Assembly (NCBI GenBank): GCA_030647575.1 | Contig: JAUSJS010000225.1 | Coordinates: 1 to 12,381, forward strand | From: Candidatus Limnocylindrales bacterium | GTDB lineage: Bacteria > Chloroflexota > Limnocylindria > Limnocylindrales > CSP1-4 | Length of the DNA stretch: 12,381 bases | Direction of reading: 5' to 3' | Notes under the pieces: generated by a model | What the model was told of the DNA's origin: nothing | Seen by the model: the letters and a program-made list of their open reading frames with translations, nothing else | Databases searched by the model: none | Shown: piece after piece, positions 1 through 7,095 of the stretch | Position numbering within the stretch: position 1 is the stretch's first letter | Layout of the letters: each line of letters opens with the position of its first letter | Position numbers and translations under genes: made by a program

Positions 1-239
1 GAGCCCTCGCCGTGGGGGAGCGCGCGCGCCGGATCGCCGTCGGGCAGTGCCTTGTCGACATCGTGCAGCAGCGCGGCGGCCTCGACGAGCCGCCGGTCCA
101 CGGCCACGCCCCGGGCGTCGATCCGGGCAGCGAGCCAACCCGCGACCTCCGCCACGGCGCGCGCGTGTCGCACGAGCCAGGGTGCGGGATCCAGGGAGAG
201 CAGGAGGGAGGCGGCCTCCACCCGCCCGGGACCGGTCAA
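1..239 (-). CDS. HD-domain hydrolase, N-terminal part (runs off the window)
   Basis: From about 239 to the window edge, a minus-strand frame one base shifted from comEC encodes an HD-superfamily metal phosphohydrolase start. It contains an LLSLDPAPWLVRHARAVAEV stretch (His of the first helix), then AARIDARGVAVDRRLVEAAA and the metal motif LLHDVDKALPDGDP, with the paired His-Asp that names the family. Such proteins cleave nucleotides or phosphate esters; the substrate cannot be told. The start is uncertain. A TTG at 237-239 overlaps a TGA in the third frame as TTGA, a GTG at 219-221 is the alternative, and there is no ATG in this frame. Third-position GC is high here, while the comEC frame loses that signal, so I take this as the real gene. 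It is probably co-transcribed with comEC. Confidence 0.7.
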   Translation of the reverse strand, partial: MTGPGRVEAASLLLSLDPAPWLVRHARAVAEVAGWLAARIDARGVAVDRRLVEAAALLHDVDKALPDGDPARALPHGEG

Positions 240-2829
240 CGCCTCGATGGTACCCGACGGCCGCGGCCCGGCTCGGTCCGCCGTCGGCGTCGATTGCCTG
301 CCAGTCCGGGGCGCCGAGGGCGGTCGCGGCCTCGCGCTCGGGGATGATGGCGGTCACCGGGACGGCACAACGGAAGACCGCGGCCGTCGCCGAGCCTGAC
401 GGCTTCGGCTTCGGTGTCGGCGGAGTCCCACGGGCGCCTTCAGTGCGCACGGTGAGCCCGTCCGGCTCGAAGCCCACCACGACGGTCCCGTCCCGATCGG
501 TCCGCAGCACCCGAGCTCCCGCGCTGGCCAGTCGTTCGAGGGTGACCCGGGTCGGGTGCCCGTAGGGATTGCCGACACCCGCCGATGCCACCGCGATCCT
601 GGGTCGGACCGCATCCACGAAGCCCTGGGTGGTCGCCGTACGGCTCCCATGATGGGCCACCTTGAGCAGATCCACGCGCGGCAGGCCCCCGGCGAGCAGC
701 TCCGGGTCGATCTCCTGCTCGACGTCCCCCATCAGCAGGAACCGCCGGGTCCCGACCTGCCCTGCCAGCACCACCGACACGTTGTTGATGCCCGTGCCGC
801 CGTCCGGAGGCTCGAACGGAACGCGGCCGCGCACCGGCCACAGCACGTGCAGACTGATCTCGTCGACGGCCAGCCGATCGCCCGCGGCGATGCCAGTTCG
901 TACCGGGCCATCCGTACCGGACAGCCGCCGCAGCCACGCGGCATACCCGGGCCCCGGTCCGTGCATCCCCGGTTCCAGCACGCGATCCACGTGGTAGCGC
1001 TCGAGAAGCAGGGCCAGCCCGGCCACGTGGTCCTCGTGCGGGTGCGACAGGATGACCGAGTCGATCCGGCGGTCCCATGGCGGAATGCGCCGATCGAGCG
1101 CGACCAGCAGGCGATCGGGGTCTGGGCCGCCATCGATCAACAAGCGTCCGCCCCGCGAGCCCTCGACCAGGATGGCATCGCCCTGGCCGACGTCGAGGAT
1201 CGTGACCCGGGCGACGCCGCTCGGTCGAGCCGCCATGACGCCACCCGCTACGACGACCGCGACGATCAGCGCCATCGTCGCGGCCCGGCGCGCGGCCCGG
1301 CCTGGGTCGTTGCTTCGAGGGCGGCTCGATCCGGCCCCCTTCGCGCCCATCGGCGGGTCGAGCGGTCGCCCGGCTGGCTTTGATCGGCTCAGGCGGCGAT
1401 GGCGTCGCCACCAGGTCAGGGCCGCCAGGCCCGCGACCGACAAGCCTGCCGCCGCCGAATCGAGCGGAGGCCCGAGCGTGACGCTGGCGAAGGGCAGCCC
1501 CGCCGCGAGCTGAACGATCGCGACGAGGATCCGAAGGACGACCCAGCCGGGCGCCGCCAGCATGGCCCCGGCCACATCCGGGACGCCCGCCAGAACCGCC
1601 GCCCCGCCGACGAGGGCGATGAGCCCGACGGCCATCGCCGGGGCGACCAGCGGGACGACCGCGAGGTTGACGAGCGGCGAGAGGAGCGCCAGCCGGCCGA
1701 ACGAGACGAGCACGATCGGCAACGTCGCGGCCTGGGCAGCGAGGGAGACCCCGAGGCTCTCCGCCAGCCAACGAGGAACGCGGCCCCGACCGACCGTGTC
1801 GATCCAGGCCGTCAGCGGAGTGGCCCACGCGATCAGCCCGGCCGTCGCCAGGGACGAGAGTTGGAATCCGGCATCGCCGACCAGCTTCGGGTCACTGACG
1901 AGCAGCAGGGTCACCGCCCAGCCGAGCGCTGCGGCGGCTCGACCCGCCCGTCCGCTCTCCCGCGCCAGGAGCACGATCCCGGCCATCAGTGCGGCCCGCA
2001 CGACGGAGGCGGAGGCGCCGGCGAACGCCACGTACGCGACGATCGACAGGATCGTCACGAGTGACCGGCGCCGGCGCCCGAGGCGACCGGCCAAGGTCGC
2101 GATCGCCGCCGCCACGATGGCGATGTTCCAGCCGGAGATGGCCACGACGTGGCTGACCCCCGCGGTGGTGAACGCGGCCGCCAGGTCGCGGTCGACCCGG
2201 TCGCGCAGACCGATCAGGATGCCCGCCGCGAGCCCGGCTTCCGGCTCGGGCAGGACGCGCGCGAGCGCGTCGGCGGCGCCCCGGCGGAGGTCCTCGAGCC
2301 GTCGCCCCAGGCCCACCGGCGCGGGATCGACTTGGATCGTCCGTGCCGTCACGGTACCGACCGCACCGATCCGCTGCAGGTACTCCCCGTATGGCGAGTC
2401 GGGACGGGGTCGGATCGACCCGTCTATCTCGATTCGGTCCCCGGGGACGATGCCCGGATAGCGCGGCAGCGTGGCGGCAACCACGAAGGCGGGGGCCGTC
2501 CCCGGTGGCGTCCCTAGCGTGGCGGTCTGATAGCCTTCTCGAGGCGAGCCGGTGGCGAGCACGACGAGCGACCACGGACCCTCGCCCTCGGGTGGGTTCT
2601 GCATGGTTGTCGGTCCGGCGGGCAGGATGGCGAGCCGTACCGCGATCAGGCCGGCACCGAACACGACCGGCCAGACCCTGCGGACGCCTCCCCTCGGACC
2701 GAGCTCCCCGAGCACGAGCAGTGCCGCCATCGCCAGGGCGACGGCGGCCCCGAGATGGTTCGTTCCGAGCCGATCGGCGGCGACCGCAGCGGCGATGGCT
2801 CCGATCGCGAGGCGAGCGCTCCGGCCCAT
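1..2829 (-). CDS. comEC: ComEC/Rec2 DNA-uptake channel (no stop inside the window)
   Basis: Inner-membrane channel that brings transforming single-stranded DNA into the cytoplasm. The ATG at 2827-2829 begins one base after the comEA stop. In order it has two or three N-terminal membrane helices, an OB-like region (around VPGDRIEIDGSIRPRP, about residues 125-175), and the Competence domain with GILIGLRDRVDRDLAAAF, then GVSHVVAISGWNIAIV and later GDAGFQLSSLATAGL, all hallmark stretches. The C-terminal metallo-beta-lactamase-like domain starts at about residue 540 with ILDVGQGDAILVE, followed by HPHEDH (1027-1044, residues 596-601) and VAHHGSRTAT at about residue 724. A proline-lysine linker follows. 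The frame stays open to base 1 with no stop. Its coding character fades near 250, where the HD gene takes over in another frame, so the true C-terminus is unclear (frameshift, or a large overlap). Confidence 0.9.
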   Translation of the reverse strand, partial: MGRSARLAIGAIAAAVAADRLGTNHLGAAVALAMAALLVLGELGPRGGVRRVWPVVFGAGLIAVRLAILPAGPTTMQNPPEGEGPWSLVVLATGSPREGYQTATLGTPPGTAPAFVVAATLPRYPGIVPGDRIEIDGSIRPRPDSPYGEYLQRIGAVGTVTARTIQVDPAPVGLGRRLEDLRRGAADALARVLPEPEAGLAAGILIGLRDRVDRDLAAAFTTAGVSHVVAISGWNIAIVAAAIATLAGRLGRRRRSLVTILSIVAYVAFAGASASVVRAALMAGIVLLARESGRAGRAAAALGWAVTLLLVSDPKLVGDAGFQLSSLATAGLIAWATPLTAWIDTVGRGRVPRWLAESLGVSLAAQAATLPIVLVSFGRLALLSPLVNLAVVPLVAPAMAVGLIALVGGAAVLAGVPDVAGAMLAAPGWVVLRILVAIVQLAAGLPFASVTLGPPLDSAAAGLSVAGLAALTWWRRHRRLSRSKPAGRPLDPPMGAKGAGSSRPRSNDPGRAARRAATMALIVAVVVAGGVMAARPSGVARVTILDVGQGDAILVEGSRGGRLLIDGGPDPDRLLVALDRRIPPWDRRIDSVILSHPHEDHVAGLALLLERYHVDRVLEPGMHGPGPGYAAWLRRLSGTDGPVRTGIAAGDRLAVDEISLHVLWPVRGRVPFEPPDGGTGINNVSVVLAGQVGTRRFLLMGDVEQEIDPELLAGGLPRVDLLKVAHHGSRTATTQGFVDAVRPRIAVASAGVGNPYGHPTRVTLERLASAGARVLRTDRDGTVVVGFEPDGLTVRTEGARGTPPTPKPKPSGSATAAVFRCAVPVTAIIPEREAATALGAPDWQAIDADGGPSRAAAVGYHRGVDRSRAGGGRLPPALPGSRTLARATRARRGGGRGLARCPDRRPGRGRGPAARRGRRAAARCRQGTARRRSGARAPPRRGL

Positions 2830-2830
2830 C

Positions 2831-3562
2831 TCAACGCACCGTCACGAGATCCTTGAGCTTCTCGAACGTCTTCTCGCCAAGCAGCTTCCGGGTTCGCAGG
2901 TCCTCCACCGCGGCGAACGGCTGCTCCTCGCGCGAGGTCAGGATCTTGCCCGCGGTGACCGGGCCGATCCCCGGCAGCGCCTCCAATTCCGCCGACGTCG
3001 CCCGGTTCAGATCCAGCGGTCCGCCTCCGCCCGAATCCGGGCCTGAGGCGGCGCCGGCGGCTGCAGGCTGCTGCCCGATTGCCACCTCGTCGTCTCGCGA
3101 GGGAACACGGATCTGGTCACCGTCATGGAGCGGGGCGGCCAGGTTCAGCTCTCGACTAGCCCGGCTCGCGTCCACCCGTGGGCCATAGCCGCCTGCGGCT
3201 TCCACGAGGTCGCCGACCCGCGAGCCCGGCGGCAGACGGAAGACGCCGGACCGAACGACGGCACCGACGATCTCCACGACAAGCTCCGGCGCGTCAGATC
3301 CGGCACCTGGATCCTGGCCCACGGCATCGCCCGCAACCGCCGCCGCCGACCCGAGCGGTGTCCCGCCGTCGAGCAGGACCGTTCCGCCTGCGCCCGTACC
3401 GAACGCCAGAACGAACGCCAGCACTGCCAGCAGGACGGCGCCCCCGCCGATGAGCAGCGCAGACCGAGGAATCGTGGATGGCGCCGCCGGTGGGGCAACG
3501 GATCCGGCAGTCCGCTCGGCCGAATCCTCGAGGACGCGCCAGGGCGTCGCGGTCGGGTCCAC
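2831..3562 (-). CDS. comEA: ComEA competence DNA-binding protein
   Basis: Membrane-anchored DNA receptor of the competence machinery that hands double-stranded DNA to the ComEC channel. The 243 residues comprise a cytoplasmic N-terminus, one transmembrane helix (about 34-55), a Gly/Ala-rich linker, an SLBB domain (about 94-155, VVEIVGAVVRSGVFRLPPGS and NLAAPLHDGDQIRVP), a second flexible linker, and a C-terminal double helix-hairpin-helix DNA-binding domain (183-243) with DLNRATSAELEALPGIGP and the hairpin core LPGIGPVTAGKIL. The GTG start at 3560-3562 is supported by a GGAGG (3570-3574) seven bases upstream. The stop is one base before comEC, so the two are translationally coupled. Domain order and length are normal for SLBB-type ComEA. 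Confidence 0.95.
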   Translation of the reverse strand: MDPTATPWRVLEDSAERTAGSVAPPAAPSTIPRSALLIGGGAVLLAVLAFVLAFGTGAGGTVLLDGGTPLGSAAAVAGDAVGQDPGAGSDAPELVVEIVGAVVRSGVFRLPPGSRVGDLVEAAGGYGPRVDASRASRELNLAAPLHDGDQIRVPSRDDEVAIGQQPAAAGAASGPDSGGGGPLDLNRATSAELEALPGIGPVTAGKILTSREEQPFAAVEDLRTRKLLGEKTFEKLKDLVTVR

Positions 3563-3609
3563 GTATCGACCTCCACGGCGGGAGGCAGGGATGCGACGCC
3601 GGAATCACG

Positions 3610-3655
3610 CGACGTCTCGCCACGTAGGGGGCACTTCCGACGCGGCGAGACGTCG
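3610..3655. promoter_or_regulatory. Perfect 12-bp inverted repeat in the comEA/GGDEF divergent region
   Basis: CGACGTCTCGCC (3610-3621) and GGCGAGACGTCG (3644-3655) are exact reverse complements separated by 22 bases. The repeat starts about 48 bp upstream of the comEA GTG and ends about 125 bp before the GGDEF-HD-GYP ATG. It could be an operator for a dimeric regulator or a hairpin in a leader RNA. I see no U-run beside it, so it does not look like an intrinsic terminator. Confidence 0.55.
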
Positions 3656-3780
3656 TCCCGAACCCTAATGACGGGCTCTTAGCTGCGACTTATCCGAACG
3701 TACCTCGGTTCTCCTGGGTCGTTCGGGGCAGTACCAACGGGTCGTGTGGCGGCTTGTTCCGAGCGGCTACGGTGCGCCTC

Positions 3781-5316
3781 ATGCAGTCGACGGGGGTCCT
3801 GCCCGGTCTCGGCTTGGTCGTGATGATCGGTCTGGGCGTCGCAACGGGCGCCGCGGTCATGACCGCCATCGAGGATGGCGGCGGCCTGACCGTACCCGTG
3901 GCCTGGGGCGGGGTGGCGATCGGTGCGGCCCTCGCGCTCGGTTGGCTGACGATCCGGCGGCTGCGGGCAATCCTCTGGGTCGCGGAGCGCCTGAGCCAGG
4001 GAGAGCTGGGAGCGACCGTGGCGAATTCCGGCAACGGACTGCTCGGCAGGCTCGAACGGTCGATCAACGCGGTTTCCGCCAAGCTGACCGAGACCCACAA
4101 CGCCGCCACCACCGACCTCCTGACCCAGGTCTCGAACCGAGGCACGATCCTCTCGTGCCTGTTCACCGAGGTCGACCGCGCCGTCCGGCATGGCCGCCCG
4201 CTTTCCGTCGCATTCGTCGACCTCGACCACTTCAAGGTGATCAACGACACCCACGGACACCAGGTCGGCGACGTCGTGTTGCGCGGTGTCGCCGGGCTGT
4301 TCCAGGCCAGCCTGCGCCAGAGCGACGTCGTTGGCCGCTATGGCGGCGAGGAGTTCATGGTCGTGCTTCCCGAGACCGGGCCGGAGGAGGCGACCTTGGT
4401 GGCCGAGAAGCTTCGGCTGCTGGTCCAGCGCCATCGATTCACCGCGAGCGAAGGTCTGGCCCTCGGCGTTACGATCTCGATCGGCATCGCCGGCGGCCAG
4501 GGCAAATCCCTCCGGGCGGAGTCGCTCGTTCGCGACGCCGACCAGGCGATGTACTCGGCGAAGTCGCTCGGCAGAAACCAGACCTACGTCTTCGAGGAGC
4601 CCAACGACGACGCGCGCGTGCCGAGCGCACCGATCTCGTCCGCCGGTCGAGCGCGGGCCCTGCAGGTCGCGGCCATCGCCCGGCAGGCCACCGAGGCGGC
4701 GCTGAGCGAGATCATCGCGCCCTTGCCCCATTATCGCGGCAAGCCGTCCCAGCTCATCGCGACGGTCGGCGTGGCGATTGCCCGCGATCTCGCGCTGCCC
4801 GAGCGCGAGGTCGAGCGGATCCGGGTCGCATCCCTCCTGCACGACATCGGCAAGATCGCCGTCCCGGAGCAGATCCTCGAAAAGCCCGATGCGCTCTCCA
4901 CGGCCGAGTGGGACTTCGTCAAGCAGCATCCGCGGATCGGGCAGGTCATCCTCGATGAAGCCGGCGGCCTGCTCGAGGCGGGCAAGATCATCCTCCACCA
5001 CCATGAACGATTCGGCGGCCACGGATATCCTCACGGCCTCCGCGGGCGTGACATCCCGCTCGGCTCGCGGATCGTGTCGATCGCCGACGCTTACGATGCG
5101 ATGATCCAGGACCGGCCCTACAAGCGCGCGATCAATCACGACGAAGCCCTCGTCGAGCTCCGCCGCCACTCTGGCACCCAGTTCGACCCCGAGCTCGTCG
5201 ATATCTTCATTCGCCTGTTCGCGGAGCAGCCACCGGTCGCCGATCTCTCGCTCCTTGCGCCTCGGGCCATCGCGAGCGAACGAAGTCGGGGCACCCAACG
5301 GCGCGCGTCCGCCTAG
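3781..5316 (+). CDS. Membrane GGDEF and HD-GYP hybrid c-di-GMP enzyme
   Basis: A predicted inner-membrane protein of 511 residues with both synthesis and breakdown domains for the second messenger c-di-GMP. Two transmembrane helices (about 7-28 and 38-58) are followed by a HAMP-like helical segment (about 60-105). The GGDEF domain spans about 112-270, with VDLDHFKVINDTHGH, an active GGEEF motif (188-192, bases 4342-4356) and an intact RxxD inhibitory site RQSD (179-182) at the usual five-residue spacing. After a linker comes the HD-GYP domain, with HDIGK (354-358, bases 4840-4854), QHPRIG, HHHE (406-409) and GHGYPHGL, and all visible metal ligands present. So both activities look intact. I chose the ATG at 3781; an in-frame TTG at 3754 would add nine residues, and neither has a clear Shine-Dalgarno. 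It is transcribed away from comEA. Confidence 0.93.
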   Translation: MQSTGVLPGLGLVVMIGLGVATGAAVMTAIEDGGGLTVPVAWGGVAIGAALALGWLTIRRLRAILWVAERLSQGELGATVANSGNGLLGRLERSINAVSAKLTETHNAATTDLLTQVSNRGTILSCLFTEVDRAVRHGRPLSVAFVDLDHFKVINDTHGHQVGDVVLRGVAGLFQASLRQSDVVGRYGGEEFMVVLPETGPEEATLVAEKLRLLVQRHRFTASEGLALGVTISIGIAGGQGKSLRAESLVRDADQAMYSAKSLGRNQTYVFEEPNDDARVPSAPISSAGRARALQVAAIARQATEAALSEIIAPLPHYRGKPSQLIATVGVAIARDLALPEREVERIRVASLLHDIGKIAVPEQILEKPDALSTAEWDFVKQHPRIGQVILDEAGGLLEAGKIILHHHERFGGHGYPHGLRGRDIPLGSRIVSIADAYDAMIQDRPYKRAINHDEALVELRRHSGTQFDPELVDIFIRLFAEQPPVADLSLLAPRAIASERSRGTQRRASA

Positions 5317-5394
5317 ATCGACCCCACCCGGCCTGCAGACCTGAGGTCATCGGGCGCCGTTGGTCTCGTATCCCTCGGGCTGATGACATTACAA

Positions 5395-5428
5395 ACAGAA
5401 GCGCCGTCCCTTCGGACGGCGCTTCTGT
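5395..5428. terminator. Intrinsic terminator hairpin between convergent genes
   Basis: A perfect 15-bp stem, ACAGAAGCGCCGTCC (5395-5409) with GGACGGCGCTTCTGT (5414-5428), closed by a CTTC loop. On the minus strand it is followed by a T-rich stretch (TTTGTAATG), so it best serves the secreted-protein gene that ends at 5456. It also lies about 80 bases after the GGDEF-HD-GYP stop and may act in both directions. Confidence 0.8.
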
Positions 5429-5455
5429 GCACGTGTTGCGAGCTTGGCGGGCCGG

Positions 5456-6040
5456 CTACGGCGCCTTGATCCTGGCGATCTTCGTGATCACCGGCTGCGG
5501 CGCGCCTCCGTAGACGATCGTGACGACGACCGTGACGTCGGCCGCCTGACCGGCCGGAACCCGGATCTTGCCAAGGGCGACGAAGGACTTCCCGGCGCGG
5601 CGCAGCTGCACCGTCACGTTAACACCGCCGGTGAAGTGGGCCACAGCGGATGCGCTGAAGGTCGTCCCGCGAACGGCATGAAGGACCTTGGCCTGGACCT
5701 TGATCGTTCCGCACGGATGGCTAGGGGTGACCTTCGCGCTGAACGTGGCAACCTTCGCGGGCGTCGGGCTGGGTGTCGGGGTCGGGGTCGGCGTCGCGCC
5801 CGGAACCGGCGTGGGCGTCGGCGTGGGGGTCGGCGTGGGCGTCGGCGTCGGCGTGGGCGTCGGCGTCGGGGTCGCGCCCGGCACCGGGGTCGGCGTCGGG
5901 GTCGGTGTGGCGGCCACACAGGCGGCGCCATGCGACTTGCTGGCGTGCCCGGCGGGCGGCGTGGCGCTGACGATGCTGGCGCTGAGCAGGGTCACCATGA
6001 GGAGCGCAGCACTCCCAAGCGACAGGGTCCGCATCTTCAT
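5456..6040 (-). CDS. Secreted protein with Thr-Pro repeat linker
   Basis: A 194-residue exported protein of unknown function. Residues 1-26 are a clear Sec signal peptide (Lys/Arg start, leucine-rich core, cleavage after IVSA). A short region with one Cys (41) follows, then about 50 residues of nearly pure Thr-Pro dipeptides (45-94) broken twice by VPGA. The remaining about 100 residues are rich in valine and alternating hydrophobics (KVATFSAKVTP, VNVTVQLRRAGKSFVALG, ADVTVVVTIVYGG), which suggests a beta-sandwich domain at the cell surface or outside the cell. The TP stretch would be an extended, possibly glycosylated spacer. The ATG at 6038-6040 has a good GGAGGA five bases upstream. I do not recognise the C-terminal domain. 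Confidence 0.85.
   Translation of the reverse strand: MKMRTLSLGSAALLMVTLLSASIVSATPPAGHASKSHGAACVAATPTPTPTPVPGATPTPTPTPTPTPTPTPTPTPTPVPGATPTPTPTPSPTPAKVATFSAKVTPSHPCGTIKVQAKVLHAVRGTTFSASAVAHFTGGVNVTVQLRRAGKSFVALGKIRVPAGQAADVTVVVTIVYGGAPQPVITKIARIKAP
5760..5909. repeat. Hexamer tandem repeat encoding Thr-Pro units
   Basis: About 150 bases built of 6-bp units, GGCGTC, GGGGTC and GGCGTG (plus-strand reading), which encode the TP dipeptides of the secreted protein on the minus strand. Two near-copies of GTCGCGCCCGGMACCGG (about 5790 and 5870) code for the VPGA breaks. The unit is a multiple of three, so slippage changes linker length without shifting the frame. Assembly of this stretch could be collapsed or expanded. 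Confidence 0.85.
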
Positions 6041-6273
6041 GGATGTCCTCCGAGTGCGTGATCGCGCCGCGGCGCTGGATGAGTCCGACAGGCGCCGTCC
6101 GTGGCGTCCTGCCTCAGGGTGTCACCCGGTAAGAACGGATCGGCGGGCCTCATGTTAGGTGCAGGCAACGCTTCCGCGGCAGAACGATGGTCCTGTTCAG
6201 ACATGAAACGTTCGGCGGCGACGACCTCCGCCGAATCGCGTCGACCTGTGCGCGGCGAGCGTAGAGTCCGCCG

Positions 6274-6681
6274 ATGGACGCCAATCGACCGCCCGTGCCC
6301 AACTCCCTGACCCCTCATGCGCACCGGAATCGCGTCTCCTGGAACGAGACCGCGGATTCATATCAGGAGCGCAACGGCCCCCTGCTCGCGGCGAGCGGCG
6401 GGATGGCCTGGGGCGTCTGGCAGATTCCGGAGGCCGAGATCCAGGTCCTGGGCGAGGTCTGCGACAGGGACATCCTCGAATTCGGCTGCGGCGCCGCCCA
6501 GTGGTCGATCGCCCTGGCGAAGGCGGGCGCTCGACCGGTAGGCCTGGATCTGTCGGATCGCCAGCTGGAGCACGCCCGGAGGCTGATGATCCAGGCGGGG
6601 GTCGACTTCCCGCTCGTCCATGCCAGCGCGGAGGCCGTTCCGCTGCCGGACGCGAGCTTCGACATCGTCTTCTGTGACCAC
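6274..6681 (+). pseudogene. SAM-dependent methyltransferase, N-terminal fragment
   Basis: N-terminal half of a class I (Rossmann-fold) S-adenosylmethionine methyltransferase of unknown substrate. It starts at ATG 6274 (VSWNETADSYQERNG, a typical opening). Motif I is ILEFGCGAAQWSIALAKAGA (the glycine-rich SAM loop), the acidic end of strand 2 is VGLDLSDRQLEHAR, and the DASFDIVFCDH segment is motif IV. Just after CDH (6679-6681) the sequence stops resembling the family: the expected continuation with the RPGG motif is absent, and an IS1380 transposase frame begins within a few bases. The frame stays open to a TGA at 6961-6963, but those extra residues are transposase and shifted sequence. The matching C-terminal tail lies at 10508-10714. 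About 50-60 middle residues appear to be lost, judged from my memory of family length. Confidence 0.85.
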
Positions 6682-6682
6682 G

Positions 6683-7095
6683 ATCGACGATGCGAACGCA
6701 CTCCGCGCGGGCGGCATCGGCCGCGTCCTCGGCTCCGCCACCAAGGCGGCGTCGCCCCTGGGCACGTTCCTGCGCAGCTTCCGCGGGGGCCACGTCCGCC
6801 AGCTCTCACGATCGATCTCGCCTCGACGATCTGCGAGACGTATGGCCTTCGGAAGGAAGGCGCCGTCCACCACGCGTACACCCACGTTCGCGGCTGTGAC
6901 CTCCTCCTCGCGGTCGCCGTCAGCACCGGGCGACGTTCTCATGGCGCGTCTGCGCGAGGGTGAGGCCAACACCGCTCGGGGCGGCGCCCACTCGCTCGGC
7001 TCGCCGAGTCAGGCTCCACCTGCCCGAGCGCTGGCCGTGGGCGATCGTTCAGCGCCGCCCTCGCCCGACTCCGCGCGATCCCGCTCCTGGCCTGA
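6683..7095 (+). mobile_element. IS1380-family transposase relic, deleted and frameshifted
   Basis: Remains of a DDE transposase spread over changing frames. Frame 2 opens with IDDANALRAGGIGRVLG and LGTFLRSFRGGHVRQL. A jump to frame 1 at about 6810 gives LTIDLASTICETYGL, GAVHHAYTHVRGCDLLLAVA and STG. An extra G at about 6928 moves back to frame 2 for GDVLMARLREGEANTARGGA. A large internal deletion then joins the extreme C-terminus: RSARRVRLHLPERWPWAI, a one-base shift, and FSAALARLRAIPLLA ending at TGA 7093-7095. These blocks match IS1380 transposases as I remember them. The N-terminal part, the stretch between the HVRQL and TIDL blocks, and most of the catalytic core are missing, and the Asp expected in the TIDLDST block reads Ala. 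A GC-rich hairpin (7114-7133) follows the stop. No terminal inverted repeats were identified. Confidence 0.8.

Noticed and set aside
440..1828. 462-aa minus-strand open frame inside comEC
   Set aside because: Arg/Gly-rich frame-shifted reading; the neighbouring frame contains the ComEC competence and HPHEDH motifs without interruption.
3679..5298. 539-aa open frame on the minus strand opposite the GGDEF-HD-GYP gene
   Set aside because: It is the antisense shadow of a gene whose plus-strand product carries complete catalytic motifs; its own residues (Asp/Arg/Gly-rich) match no family.
6041..6273. c-di-GMP or other riboswitch upstream of the TP-repeat protein gene
   Set aside because: I looked for the conserved core of GEMM-type riboswitches on the minus strand and did not find it, only the ribosome site and unrelated short repeats.
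6358..6972. 204-aa minus-strand open frame across the methyltransferase/IS junction
   Set aside because: It is the reverse complement of the methyltransferase and transposase segments and has no domain of its own.
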